Source: Penium margaritaceum | Lineage: Eukaryota > Streptophyta > Zygnematophyceae > Desmidiales > Peniaceae | Direction of reading: 5' to 3' | Length of the DNA stretch: 32,825 nt | Assembly (NCBI GenBank): GCA_023375785.1 | Contig: SZWC01023557.1 | Coordinates: forward strand, 3,202 to 36,026 | Shown: positions 19,188-30,359 of the stretch, piece by piece | Numbering within the stretch: position 1 is the first letter of the stretch | Layout of the letters: each line of letters starts with the position of its first letter | Notes under the pieces: model-generated | Databases searched by the model: none | Seen by the model: the letters and a program-made list of their open reading frames with translations, nothing else | What the model was told of the DNA's origin: nothing | Position numbers and translations under genes: made by a program

Positions 19188-20408
19188 CTATTGTGGGTCG
19201 GGCAGCCACACAATGGCCACGCAGCCCCAGACACGAGCCGGGCTGAGGTCAGCACGCTGACCCCACCAGTGTTGGCACGGCACAGACTGGCGGGGAAGGG
19301 ATCCGTGGGGAATCCGATTCCATACCCACGTCATGTAGGCCATGGCTTTGAAGAAGAAGCCATCGAGGAAGCCTGACTCAACTCGCATGGTGTGGACGTC
19401 GTCAGCCATGGTGCAGTTCCATCGCTCTGAGACGTCGTTCAGGGCCTGTGTGTATGGTGCCGACGTCTCGTGATGGATACCGCGGGAGGAAAGGAAAGCC
19501 GTGGTCTCTTCCATGTACTCGCCACCGCGATCGGAGCGAAAGCGGCAGAGAGGCCGACCACACTCACGCTCCACATGGACAAGCCAGACCTGAATGGTCG
19601 GAACGAAATCGCTGTTCTGTTGAAGGCAGAAGACCCAGCGGTAGCGAGAGTAGTCGTCAGTGAGGGTGAGGACATAGTGGCCATGCTCTCCGATAGACTC
19701 GGTAGGGAGAGGACCCATGACATCGGAATGGACGAGGTATAGAGGGGCGGATGCACGGGAGAATGACTGGGGACATGTGGACCCATGCATCTTGTCCTGA
19801 GCACAATCAATGCACTCTGTGGGGCACGGCCAGGGGAAGGGGTCCGGGTCTAGGCCATTGGCCGGCTGGATCCGGAGCATACTATCGATCGCAGCAGAGT
19901 GCACGTGACAAAGGCGGTGGTACAAGAGACATGTGTGCTGCGGTGAGAGTGTGTTGGTGATAGAGACATGGCATGTCGGGACGGATGGGGAGGGGATAGA
20001 GGGAGGGGAGGACAGACGAGGTACGTGCCATAGGTTGCCACGGGCGGTGGTGTGCAGAACGACAAAACCGGATGGACGTAACGACACAGTGCCAATGCCA
20101 CGCGAGTGCAAAACTTCCATGCTCATGTGGTCAAGGATAGTGATGGACAGAAGGCTGAGCTCAAGACCTGGGACGAAGAGGACGTCGGTCACAAAAACAT
20201 CACCGACAGGACCACGGAAACAAACGACGCTGATGCCGCGATCACGCAACAACTGTCCGAAGCTCGTCCGGACACCGGACACATCGCCAACAGGACCAAG
20301 CACACTGAAGGCCTCGCGAAAGGCGGTCATTTGATGCGTGGTTCCGGAGACGATGATCCAGGTCTCGGCAGGAATCTGGATCGGAGTCGCCAAATCACTA
20401 ACAGTCAC
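19188..20408 (-). pseudogene. Protease and integrase, element D
   Basis: A 406-codon open stretch. Protease motif WIIVSGTTHQMT near 20370: the catalytic Asp of DSG is Val, so protease should be dead. Then VLFVPGLELSLLS. Integrase: HRLCHVH and CIDCAQDKMH (HHCC zinc site), HSDVMGPLP, RSDRGGEY and NDVSERWN, so all three acidic catalytic residues are present; then MTWVWNRIPHG. Ends at TAG 19190-19188 within DPQ-stop-GGKL; the frame continues after it with a GVSRQSKAWRF block. Confidence 0.9.
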
Positions 20409-20905
20409 ATGGCAGCAAGCAAGGGACGTGGATGCAGTGGACAGTGGCGTGAACCAAGACTGCTAATCATCAAGCCACGCGATGTCGTCAAAGAGAGGGG
20501 CAGAGGGCACAGGAGACAACGAGGCAGATGAGGAAGCACGACACGACCGCAGCTCAGTCTCAGTCATGCAAGGCAGGACAAACGAACAGGAGGTAATACA
20601 ACTCGTACTTCCCTGGGGGGAGGGCGAGGCAGGCCGAGCTGGAGCGCGATGAACTGCTCCGATTGACACTCATGGGTGGAAGGTTTGGGAGTGCAGACGG
20701 TGTGCAGAGTGACAGCACTGAGCCTCGAATAGAAGGAGGACTGCACCGGAGATGGAAACAGAGGCGCCGATGGCTATGGATGATGTTGCTGTGGAGCTGG
20801 CGACTGTGGGACCAATGTGGCTGTCGGAGGAGTGGTGTTGCTGGACGGGCTGGAGGCGTCAAGGCCGGTGACAGCGATGGCAACAAAGGCAAGAAGACGC
20901 TCACA

Positions 20906-22158
20906 CTAACGACGCATGGTGGCGATGACGCACGCCTCGTCCGTTGGTAACGGGCACGTGCACCACCCGTGTCCTGGCTGGCCACAGTTGTGGCAGACAA
21001 AGCCACCACCACTAGACCCGGTTGGCTGTTGCTGCTGCTTAGGGCACTTGCCCTTTTTTCCCTTGCGCTTCTTCTTTGCCGATGATGAAGAGCTGGTGGA
21101 TGTAGCTGCTGGGGGAAAAGACGGCCACGGAGGCGACTGCAGGGGAGGCGAGAGCCTCTGTGCATTGGATGTAGGACTCCATACGAGCTTCCTCAACCCT
21201 GAGAAAGAGCTCATATGCGCAGGGCATGAGGGTGCCCTGGGCTGCCATGGTGGAAAGGACATCCTGGAAGTAGTGGACAAAGACGTCGGCGTATGCGTCG
21301 GTGGCACCGCGCTTGATGGTTAGGAGCGCGGCCAAAGGGGGTGGAGCAGAGGTGCCTAGGCGTCGGAGGATGTCCTCAGCCCACTGCCAGTAAGAGGTGA
21401 CCGTCTCGGTCTCCCCCATGTGCAGGGAGTTGAACTCCCACAGTAGAAAGCTAGTCTTAGCCTCGCTAGATAGGCGATGGGGACGAGTGAGGACGTGCCA
21501 TGCGGCTGTAGGGTCTGGGGTCCCGCCAACGGTGAAGTCGCACAGGAAGGGCTCGTGGACGAGGCCGTGTACGACGCAACTAGTGTCATATACCTGGCCT
21601 AGGTGGAGTCGTACGGAAGGGTGTAGTATGCCCACAAGCCCTCGCATTGTGCCCAGATGCAGAAACTGAGTTCCAAGCTTTGGAACTACTCACCGGCCTG
21701 AAGCGGTAGGGGCGGGGTCTCAAAGTTCTTTGGCCTCTGGCCGGCACCGAGAGTGGGGCCAAGGACTGAAGACACTGTCTGTCGTTGGCGTTGAGTTTGC
21801 TATTGCATTAGGTAATGTGTGGCAGCCAAAAGAGCGAGGCTGGCGTGTCCAAGAGGAAGGAAATGCCGCAAAGCACTAGTGTTTGTGATGCCAATGACTC
21901 CAGTGCTGCAAGATGCTGCGTCAATGCAGCAAGCTGTTGCTGAATGGCGGCCAGGGAGTCGGAGGAGCCAGCAACGAAGCTTGTGGACTGTTGTTGCTGC
22001 TGCTGCTACTGCTGCTGGTGCTGCTGCTGCTGTTGCTTCTACTACTACTGTTGTTGTTGCCGCTGCTGCTCCTGAAAGTGCTGTAGCTGCTACAAGAAAG
22101 GGGGACTAGGGGTCCCCCCAACAGAGGAGGACCCCTCCCCACTGGGGTTGTTAGCCAT
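20906..22158 (-). pseudogene. Gag, element D (frameshifted)
   Basis: ATG 22158 opens a frame with a poly-Gln tract (codons 24-57) broken by five TAG codons (codons 23, 38-40, 51), ending at TAA 21810. The Gag core is in another frame (21647-21039: WEFNSLHMGETETV, YWQWAEDILRRLG), with the RPKNFETPP block upstream in a third. A frameshift near 21110 leads to a Lys/Arg-rich basic patch and an intact zinc knuckle CHNCGQPGHGWCTC near 21000-20960. Homologous to Gag of A, C and E by block order. Confidence 0.85.
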
Positions 22159-22211
22159 GGTGGGTTTTGTTGCCCCTTTTTGTTTTGCTTTTATCTTTGT
22201 TTTTGTGTTGC

Positions 22212-22352
22212 TGATGTCAGTAGTGATGTCAGCCAAGGATGGCTGCTTTCAGCAGTTGCTACTATGTTGTTTGCAGGGTTGTTGCTGTAGATCTTCATCG
22301 CTTTTTTGCGTGTGTGTGTGTGTGTGTGTTGATGACTTCAGCAGTGACGTGA
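22212..22352 (-). promoter_or_regulatory. TGATGTCA/TGACGTGA cluster before gag of D
   Basis: TGATGTCA at 22212-22219 and 22224-22231, TGACTTCA at 22333-22340 and TGACGTGA at 22345-22352, all one or two changes from the palindrome TGACGTCA. They lie 55-195 nt upstream of the gag ATG, as in C. A (TG)n microsatellite lies at about 22309-22330. Confidence 0.35.
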
Positions 22353-22379
22353 GCAGTGACGACAATTGAGGACTGTTGA

Positions 22380-23270
22380 TATCAACAGCGGCCGTTCCTC
22401 GAGCCACTATAGTGTCAGCTGCAAGGTAGCTGCTACTGGTGCTGCCTTTGCTATTGTTACTGCTACTGGTGCTACTACTGGTCTACTGTTACAACAACAG
22501 CTGTGGCTACTGCTACTGCGGCTGCTGTCATGGTTATTGGTGTAGCAGCAGCTGCTGCTAATGCTACAGCTGCTGCTGCTGCGGCTAGTACCGCTGCTTC
22601 TGCGGCTGCTGCTGTTGCAACTGCTCTTATAGTAGCAGTAGTAGCTGCTACTGCTACGGCTTCTTTTGCAGTAGCATCAGCAGCAACTGCTGCTACTGTT
22701 AGGCTATTGCGTGCTACTACGGCTGTTGTGGCTATTGCGGCGGCTATGGCGGTGGCTGCAGCCGCTGCAGGGCCGCTGGTGTTATGGGGGATTATTCCCC
22801 TCCTTTTGGTTCTCTTTTGTTGGTCAAAGCAAGCTCGCTGCTTGCTGTGAGCATCAAGCTGTAAGCAACAAGCTCGTTGCTCGCTGCTTGTAGTTCGCTA
22901 CTCTCTGCGAGCAGCGAGCTCGCTACTTGCAGCTTGCTCCTCGCTGTGAGCAGCGGGCTGCGAGCAGTTGCAGTTGTTGCTGCAAGTGGTAGTTATTGCA
23001 GCGACTGCTGCTGGTTGCTGCTTGTTGCTATCGGCTTGTGCTCGCTGCTAATACTGCTATAGCCGACTGCTACGAGTACTACTGTTGTAGCCTGTTGCTT
23101 GCCGCTGCAGGTGTGAGCTGCTACTGCTACTGCTTGCTACTGCTGCTACGAGCTACTGCTGCTGCCGGCTGCTGTTGTACGCAGTTGCTATTGGATGCTG
23201 CGGCCACTGCTCGTTGCTGCTGCAAACTGCTGCTGCTACTTGTTGCTACTGTTTCCAGTCACTACACCTG
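22380..23270 (-). repeat. CAG-rich leader, element D
   Basis: About 0.9 kb of interrupted CTG/CTA/GCT triplets on the plus strand, CAG/TAG/AGC in element sense, between hairpin/PBS and gag. Also contains GAGCAGCGAGCTCGCT-type short repeats at 22820-22960. ORFs on the plus strand here are repeat products. Confidence 0.82.
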
Positions 23271-23377
23271 GATGACGTTGCCACGTGTATGGTTGCCAAC
23301 AGGTGTCTGACGCAACCTACCGCTCACCTCCTCGCGTCACGCGTGGGGGTGAGTGCTGCCAGAAAAATCCGGCAGTA

Positions 23378-23405
23378 TTTCCCATGGCCCAGTGGCCGTG
23401 GGAAA
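23378..23405 (-). other. Conserved hairpin with ACTG loop, element D leader
   Basis: Arms 23378-23389 and 23394-23405 pair over 12 nt with one mismatch around loop ACTG (sense strand). It lies about 140 nt downstream of the PBS. The flank GGCAG-A-TTTCCC matches that of A. A degenerate second copy appears at about 23440-23495. Confidence 0.6.
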
Positions 23406-23544
23406 AAATCTGATGCCGCCACCAGGCGGGTCAATGCTACCGGAAAACATCCAGCTGCATTTCCCCTGCACTGGCACGTATGGGGGTCCGTCGGCGTAGT
23501 CAGGCACTTATACACCAGTTGTCTGCTGCTGTTGCTACGCTCTG

Positions 23545-23556
23545 GCTCTGATACCA
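23545..23556 (-). other. Primer-binding site, element D
   Basis: Minus-strand TGGTATCAGAGC directly inside the LTR; initiator-Met tRNA type. Confidence 0.92.
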
Positions 23557-24375
23557 AACTAGAACTTCTAAAGTGCAGGTTGGAGCAGTGGCGTTGTTGA
23601 TGCAGCGTGCGGGCTTCCACCCTCGTTGCTTAGTCTGCTGCCCCCTTACTCTGCGCTCTAGAGTCTAAGTCTGAGTGCTCTGAGTTTGTTACTCAAAAGT
23701 GTGCGCAGCAGTGTTAGCACCAAAAAGCAGTTGAAAACAGAAAGTGACTAAAGAAGAATAGACAACATTGGGAGACCCCTCCAAGTTCTAGCTCCCCCCA
23801 ACTCTGTAGAGCTTGTTACTCAGCTAACCAGCCAATCTGAAAAAATACCTTTTTTGTGGCAGGCAGTGTTTTCTCAGTGAGCCTTGCCAGATGGCCGACA
23901 ACCCAAAACCTGCCTGAAAATTGGACCATGCCATAATTCCGATGCTGCAAAGGCCGTCATGCGGTCAAAAATAGCTAGAAAAAATGCAGCGAAGAGTTAT
24001 GGCTGCCCAAACCCAGGTAGTGCCTACGACAGTCCATGTTGCCAAATAGTGCCACGCTAACATGAGACGGACCCTAAGCAGAGCATAACGCTGCAGACGC
24101 AGTGGTACAATTAGATCCAGCGCTGGGCGCATGCAGACAGCATCTGCGGTGGCAGTGACCACCGGCGGCCCGACCACTGAGGAGGCCTGCCGATGGAGCT
24201 GAGCACGTTGCCGCAGGAAGGAGGCTCTAGAGAACTGTGTGTAAGCTTCAGCGTGCCTTGGCTCCACCGGACGATACTCCAGCAACGTTGAGTCTCGCCG
24301 TCAGTCATCTACACGCCGATGTACACAAGCCAGGAGGACACAATAGAGCACAATGAGAGATGCATAAAACCAACA
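23557..24375 (-). mobile_element. 5' LTR of element D
   Basis: 819 bp; minus-strand start TGTTGGTTTTATGC at 24375; left edge set by the PBS. Pairs with 7991-8834. Followed at 24376-24380 by the target duplication ATATG and then RNase H of E. Confidence 0.93.
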
Positions 24376-25729
24376 ATATGCTTTTTGTGAGTGTGATGCA
24401 TGCCATCGTGCTCAGCAATGGCCTTGGTACTTTGATTGTCACAGCGCAGAGTAATGTAGCGAATGGGTACATGCTGCTGTTGGAATAGTTGACAAAGCAA
24501 ATGCTCTCACAAGTGCCCGCCCCAAGTGTAACATACTCAACCTCCTGGGAACTGAGAGCAACACAAGCCTGCTCGCCACACTTCCACGACAGTTTGGTAC
24601 CTCCAACAAGAAAGATGTAGCCAGTACAACTGCGAGCACCAGTATCATGGGTCCAGTTACTATCTGTTTATCCGTCAACCACCATAGACGATTGTGATCT
24701 GTAGCAGAGACTGGTGCGAGTCGTGGACAAAGCGTACCTGACAACGCACAGTGCAGCCTCTAGATGTCGTGCTCTCGGACAATGAGAGAACTGTGCTAGG
24801 AAACTCACAACGAACAGAACATCCGCCCTGGTTGTTGTCGCCAGGTACATGAGCGAGCCAATCACGCGAAGGTAGTCTGTCACTTCAACTGGCTCCCCTA
24901 GCTTTGACACATCCAGTGTCTTCAGCACTCTCTGTCCAGCCGGGGTCATGGGTGTGGAAGCTGTGGGCACTGTCTTGAGGAGTGGAGCAAAGCGATCCCC
25001 CAGGCTCTGCACATAGGCAGCCAGGTGAACGTGAAGTACATGGCGAGAGTGGTCTCACTCCAGCTCCATGCCTAGAAAGACACAAGCCAGCCCCAAGTCC
25101 TTCATCTTGTAGATGGATTGGAGGAGTGCCTTCACCCATCGCACAGCCTCCTGACTGGGTGATGCTATCAGCAAGTCGTCCACATAGATGAGGACAGCAA
25201 CGAAAGGGGCCGACGGATGAGTGACAAAGAGTGAGGGCTCTACAGAGCTCTGGTGGTAGTCGCCCTTCTGAAGTGTGGATGTGATATCCTGATTCCAGCA
25301 CCGGGACGACTGTTTTAGACCATAGAGGACCTTTCGCAGTCGCCACACTTTGTCGGTGCCATCGGAGAACCCAAGGGGCTAGACCATGTAAATCTTCTCG
25401 ACTAGCTGACCATACAAGAAAGCATTGTTGACGTCCATCCGCTCCAGTTCCCAATCATGTTGGGCGACGAGACTCAGCAAGGCTCGTCCTGTGGTGTAAT
25501 GACCAACTCGCGTGAATGTTTCATCAAAGTCAACACCAGGGACTTATGAGAACCCCTTGGCCATGAGACGAGCCTTGTATGTGTCCAGTGTGCCATTAGG
25601 TTTGTATTTGTGCCGGGAAACCCACCAAGCATGAATGGCTTTGCGTCCTGGTGGCAGATCGACCAGCTCGTATACGGCATGGTCGTCAAGGGCCTTTAGC
25701 TCGTCGTGCATGGCAGCTTCCCACTGCTA
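24376..25729 (-). pseudogene. Reverse transcriptase and RNase H (first part), element E
   Basis: Minus-strand copia RT: DLPPGRKAIHAWWVSR, LERMDVNNAFLYG, VWRLRKVLYGLKQS, YVDD intact at 25186-25175, MKDLGLACVFLGMELE. RNase H follows: DG-stop-TDSNW near 24668 (TAA where Tyr is expected), SSQEVEYVTL, CDNQSTKAI. Stops include TAG 25729, TAA 25546 and TAG 25381, plus a TGA after MELE near 25060 and frameshifts near 24490. The RNase H is cut at 24381 by D and resumes at 7990. Confidence 0.9.
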
Positions 25730-26565
25730 CACATCAGAAGGTGCACGTGCCTGTCGCATAGTGGTAGGCTCAGGGGACAGAAAGGGAGGGCTGGTGGTCG
25801 CGTCACACTCAACAATGGGATCAGCGGCAGTAGCAGTAATAGCACGTGTGTGCTCAGAGACAAGCAGGGCGTACCCTAGGGTAGAGCTGGGGTGAACAAT
25901 ACCAGTAGCGAGCCCCAGGACATCCATGCCCATCGGCACAAAAGGGGAGTGAGCCGTCCGTTCCTGAGAAGGACGGACGAATGTCATAGGGACACTGGAG
26001 GTACGGTGGGGAAGTGCACGGAGACACCCACCTCGGACGAACGGTGAGATGGGCACATGTCCAGTGCGCTCTGCCGGCCAAGGAGGGTCAGCCATGGCTG
26101 GAGGGGCTGGATCGGATGCCAATGTAGAGGCAGGTAGTGACGCAGACGTGGGTGTCGAATCTGACACAACTGGAGAGGCTGGAGTGCTCGACGAGCTAGA
26201 CGACGAGGATGGAAGGGGTACCGAGGCAAGGAGAGACATCGAGTCTGGCGACTGCGGGAGAGTCGAGGGTTTCGGCTACGAGGGCGCAGCCAGAGGGACA
26301 GAGGATGGGATCGGACTGACTTCCCCCCGAGCCGAGACAGCGGGAGAAGGGAGGCAACGGACGAGAGACGACCAAGATCACAAAGAAAGATAGACTTAAA
26401 GAACATAGCATCGCGGGTCTCAACCACCCGCTGGCAAACGGGGTCCCAAAACCGCCAGGCTTTGGACTGGGAAGAAACACCCAAGAAGGGACACAGACGA
26501 CCCCCAGGGAGAGCTTGCCATCACGAAGATCGTCAGGTAACCATACCGAAGCAATACAGCCCTAG
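25730..26565 (-). pseudogene. INT C-terminal block and INT-RT linker, element E
   Basis: Minus-strand GVSSQSKAWRFWDP and VVETRDAMFF near 26480-26400 are the conserved post-integrase block. The rest (open 26239-25730) is Ser/Pro/Ala-rich linker with no domain. It ends with the HTRAITATA segment that precedes RT. Confidence 0.75.
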
Positions 26566-27500
26566 ACATGGGCGAGACGAGGATCGGCGCGAGTGTCGGA
26601 CCAGCGCTCAAAAAGGGTTAATGGAGCAAGGAATGGGGTCGTGCGGGACCTGATTCCACACCAGGTCATATAGCTTATTGCCTCAAAGGCAAAGAGCAAG
26701 GGAAGACCAGACTCGGAGAGAAGGGTCCGAACACCGTCAGCGAGGGTACGGTTCAAACGTTCAGAGATCCTATTTTGCCGGGGTGTGTAGGGAGCAGAAG
26801 TCTCCAGACACACCCCCTTGAAAGAGAGGAATCAGGCGGTGGGACTAAGGAACTCACCGCCGCGGTCACTGCGAAGACCCAGCGAAAGCGCGAGAAATCA
26901 TCAGTGAGACACAAGACATATCAACCAACATTGCCAAGGAGGTCATGGGGAAGAGGACCCATGACATCAGCATGGACACAATCAAGGGGATGAATGGACC
27001 TGGACTCAAAATCAGAGAAGGGAGAACGATGCATTTTTCCTTGTGCACAGTCAAGGCATCCAACAGGGCAAGGAGCCGGAAAGGTAGATGGTGACAATCC
27101 CAAGACCGGGTGCATATGGAGCACGTGATAGATGGCATCGGTGTGGACATGAGCAAGACACCGATGCAACAGGCGGAGAAGATCAGGGGAGAGAGAGGGA
27201 GCGACATGGGCAAGGGCAGTGCGGACAAAGGGAGCAGCGGAAGAGAACAGGGGCACACGTATAACTTGTCACATTTGATACCGCGCAAGACAACGAGACC
27301 AGTGGGACGGAGTCGCACAGTGGCAACACCACGACTCGCAGCAAAGTCCATGTCCTGAGCATCCAGAGAGGGCACAGATAGCAGGCTGAGCTCTAAGGAA
27401 GGAACATACAGAACGTCAAGAAAGTACATAACGCGAGAGGGACCAACAAAACGAACGACACCAACACCTTGAATGGGAAGCAATTGGCCAGACCCAGTAC
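26566..27500 (-). pseudogene. Integrase, element E
   Basis: Minus-strand: VLYVPSLELSLLSV, HRCLAHVHTDAIYHV and CLDCAQGKMHR (HHCC zinc site), HADVMGPLP, LTDDFSRFRWVF, an RSDRGGEF segment near 26870 in another frame, then LETSAPYTPRQN-ISERLNRT and ISYMTW. Stops: TGA near 26930 in GNVG-stop-YVL (Arg expected), TGA near 26835, TAG 26564-26562 in LAHV-stop-GC (Trp in C and D). Frameshifts near 27200 and 26880. Confidence 0.88.
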
Positions 27501-29377
27501 AAAAAAACAGACCCGACAGGGTCGAGAGAGTCAAACGAGGAGCGGATAGAGGTCATGTGATGGGTGGCTCCAGAATCCAAGATCCATAATTCACCCGACC
27601 GACGCACAGTGAGGAGTTCACCACAGGTAGCCACAATGCCAATAGGGGGTACAGGACAGGACGACGGGGCGCACGTAGCGAGGCAATGGGGGCGTACGAC
27701 AGACTTCCAATGCTCAATCCACGAAACGGAGGGAGACAAGGACCCAAGCACATGCCCGGAGGGATCACCACGAAGAACGGATTCAGCCTGACACATGGGA
27801 CCACTGGCCAATGGAGCAACACCATGATCCCCCTGATCGCGAAGGCGCAGAAGCTGAAGAAGGGACTGCTCCAGCTGGCGCTCACCGTCACCCGCGACAC
27901 ACGCGGCTGGAGCTGGGGTCGGAACACCCGAGAGAGGCGAGAACCACGGCAGGATGACATAGGCCAATGAAGGCGGAGCAATGTAGGACGGGGCACTATA
28001 CAGAGGCAGCCATCTCCATGGGTACGAGAGCAGGGGGGCGCCTGGAGGTACCCCGGCAGTGGCGCAGGGGTGGGCAGATGGCGGGGTAGTCGATGAAGAG
28101 GAGTGTATGGCACCGGAGGAGGAGGAAGAAGAGGCGGAAGGGGCGCCAACTTTGCGAGCCCAGTGGGTGCACATGGCACGGGCGAGGCGCAAGTCATCGG
28201 GTGGAGCAAGGCAAACACGTGCGGAGTGCTCGGTGGAACCACAGTTCCAGCAGATGACAGCACCAGAGACACAAGACGGAGGTGCGACTGCTTTCTCCTT
28301 GCCCTTGCCCTCTCCTTTGGTCTTGCCCTTGCCCTGATCACGACCTTGAGAAGATAGACCGGTAGCTGGTCAGGACGTGGAGGAAGAAGATGCAATAGGG
28401 GTCGTGAAGGAAGAAGAGGGTGAGGGGACCGTGGTAAGTGCCGCAATATCGGTGACTGAAGAGCGATTGAGCCGCTTGTTCTGAAGGCTCGTCCACCAAG
28501 CAGCGAGGCGCTCAGCAGTGAAGTACCAGAGGGCGCCCTTTCTAGGAGGTGAGTGCGAGGGAATAGGCGCCGAAGCAAGACGCTGGAGCTCGTCGGTATT
28601 GACGTGGCAAAGAATGCCAGAGACGTCCAAGATGAGCCTGTTGACCATGGTCAGAACAACGGATAGCTGACCAGGAGCAACGTCATCGAGCTCGCAAAGG
28701 AGCTTGAGAACGTGAGCCCACTTTTCATCAGCGGTCTCGTCGGCGCGCATGAGAAGGGTGTTAAACTACACGGTCAGAGCGCTCTGTGCAACCTGACCAG
28801 TGATGGTCGTGCGGCGATGCAACATGGCGTAAGCGTCATTTGGATCAGCAAGGCAACTAGCAGAGGGGTCAGCATTGAACGTGCCAACATCATCCACTAG
28901 GTGGACATGGGCGGTGTGGATGAGAGCGCGGACAGCGCGAGTAGCTTCAGTAGGGGGAGAAGTGAAAGGAGGATTGGCAGAAGGATCAGGAGGGGAGTAA
29001 TATCCCCAGATGCGCTCGCCTTGAGCCCAAGCGCTGATGCGCACTTCCCAAGAAGAGAAGGCGAGATCGTGAGACAGGACAGGTGGCTGAGAAAAGAAGT
29101 TATGCTGGCGAAGAGCGGGAGCGACGATAGTAGTAGTGGTACCAGAGGTGCGAGCAGCATAGGAGGTGCCAGAGCTAGAGCCAGCAGTAGAGTTAACAGC
29201 AGCAGAGACAGATGCGATCGGAAGACGCTTGAGAACAATGGCAGCAACTTCATCAGCGAAGGCTGTACGATTGTCCTCTTGTAGCTTGAGGCGATCTTCA
29301 GCCTCGCGATGTGCCTCAGGAGCACAGTTGAGCTGGCGTTGGAGGTCTACAATGACAGCCTCATCATCTCCGGGCAT
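27501..29377 (-). pseudogene. Gag-protease continuous frame, element E
   Basis: ATG 29377 matches the A gag start (both MPGDDE). The frame runs through Gag and into protease, with a TAG at 28768-28766 (in LTV-stop-FNTLL; A has Gln) and a TGA near 28372. Zinc knuckle CWNCGSTEHSARVC intact at 28252-28211, preceded by a Lys/Gly-rich patch. Protease active site LDSGATHHMT is intact near 27570. The frame is lost at a run of seven T (27501-27507), after which protease continues in another frame. A fused gag-pol frame is normal for copia. Confidence 0.88.
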
Positions 29378-29418
29378 GGTGACGAGAGTGGGGCTCTACC
29401 GAAAAAAAATTGGAAAAG

Positions 29419-29446
29419 TTTCCCCCGCCCAAGTGGGCGTGGAAAA
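29419..29446 (-). other. Conserved hairpin before gag, element E
   Basis: Arms 29419-29430 and 29435-29446 with a 4-nt loop (ACTT on the sense strand), about 45 nt upstream of the gag ATG, aligned with the A hairpin at 1260-1287. One loop base and one bulge differ. Confidence 0.5.
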
Positions 29447-29573
29447 ATGGAAAGTGCCATACGCATGAAGAAGAAGTGATGCAAGACAGTTCCCAACCCC
29501 AAGCCCAGCAGAAAGACACAGTAGCGAGCACAATAGCAGGGAGGAGGACAAGAGGTGCCATCAAGACGGGATG

Positions 29574-30359
29574 TCAAGCTGCAGGGGAGTGCAGAAGAGA
29601 GAAAAGGGATGGAACGATAGTAGTGACAGCAGCAGAGAGGACTAGCACAGCAGCAGCAGCCGGGACGATCAAGGCAAAAACGCCGGCCACCGACGCTGCA
29701 CCTAGAGTAGTGATCACTGCAGCATTGGAAATAGCAGCTGTAGCTAGACTGATGGCAGCTGATGAGGTAGAGGAAGAGGATACAACTGCGGAGTTGGTGG
29801 AGGTCTGAATGGATGCGGCAGTGGTGGTAGCAGTTGTGGTGGCAGCAGTGGTGTTGGAGGCGATGGTAGCAACGGCAGCAGAAACCAGTGTACCAAGATC
29901 AGCGGCTGCCGTAGCAATGGGTCCGATGATGATGGTAGATTTGGTGTAGGATTCGGTGGCACGTCCCGCTGCGGTCGATGCTGGCGCTTTAGACGCCCTA
30001 GCCGCTGTAGCAAAGGTTGCCGCCGTGGCTACGGCAACGTTGATGAAAAGAGAAGCCACCCGCGTGACAGACGTAGACAGAGGGACAATGCCTCTAGAGA
30101 GGTGGCCCGAGATATCAGCGGTGGCAACAGAGTCTTCCCCCCCCGTATCCCGAGGAGAGAGGGATGAGGTCTTACCGAAGCACGCCGTGAGGAGGAGGAG
30201 CCGAGGGACACGGGTGACCCTCCACTCGTTGCGCGACGCAGTCGTTCTCGGCACGCTGCGCTGTGCTCCGCGTAGTATGACCCAGTAGGAGCCGCAGCTG
30301 GAGCCTCGTTGTGCGCCAGCGTGGCGTTGTCGGCCACCGAGGTGGCTCGCACATGGCAA
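29574..30359 (-). CDS. Ala/Thr/Ser-rich upstream ORF, element E
   Basis: 261 open codons between leader and gag, ending 197 nt before the gag ATG. Homologous to the 1410-2147 ORF of A over the C-terminal part, and both stop at the same aligned position. The N-terminal part aligns better in a second frame (30029-30352: ATLAHNEAP, SYYAEHSAACRERLRR versus ATLAHGDVP, EYYNGGTSHRRERHRR in A), so E has one frameshift near 30060-30150 and this ATG may not be ancestral. No known domain. Staying open in a heavily mutated element may reflect low stop probability in Ala/Thr-rich sequence as much as selection. Confidence 0.45.
   Translation of the reverse strand: MPCASHLGGRQRHAGAQRGSSCGSYWVILRGAQRSVPRTTASRNEWRVTRVPRLLLLTACFGKTSSLSPRDTGGEDSVATADISGHLSRGIVPLSTSVTRVASLFINVAVATAATFATAARASKAPASTAAGRATESYTKSTIIIGPIATAAADLGTLVSAAVATIASNTTAATTTATTTAASIQTSTNSAVVSSSSTSSAAISLATAAISNAAVITTLGAASVAGVFALIVPAAAAVLVLSAAVTTIVPSLFSLLHSPAA

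Larger units (their letters stand above)
7991..24375 (-). mobile_element. Copia LTR retrotransposon D, interrupted by C
   Basis: Minus-strand element bounded by two LTRs (7991-8834 and 23557-24375) with 5-bp target duplications ATATG at 7986-7990 and 24376-24380. Without element C (8910-16712) it is about 8.6 kb. Order in its own direction: 5' LTR, PBS, leader, gag, PR, INT, RT, RNase H, PPT, 3' LTR. Several stops, frameshifts and a lost protease Asp make it defective. It is inserted in the RNase H of E. Confidence 0.92.

Noticed and set aside
18630-19376. 248-codon plus-strand ORF with repeated RDQR-type residues
   Set aside because: Antisense to the pol linker and minisatellite of D, which is supported by flanking INT and RT motifs on the minus strand.
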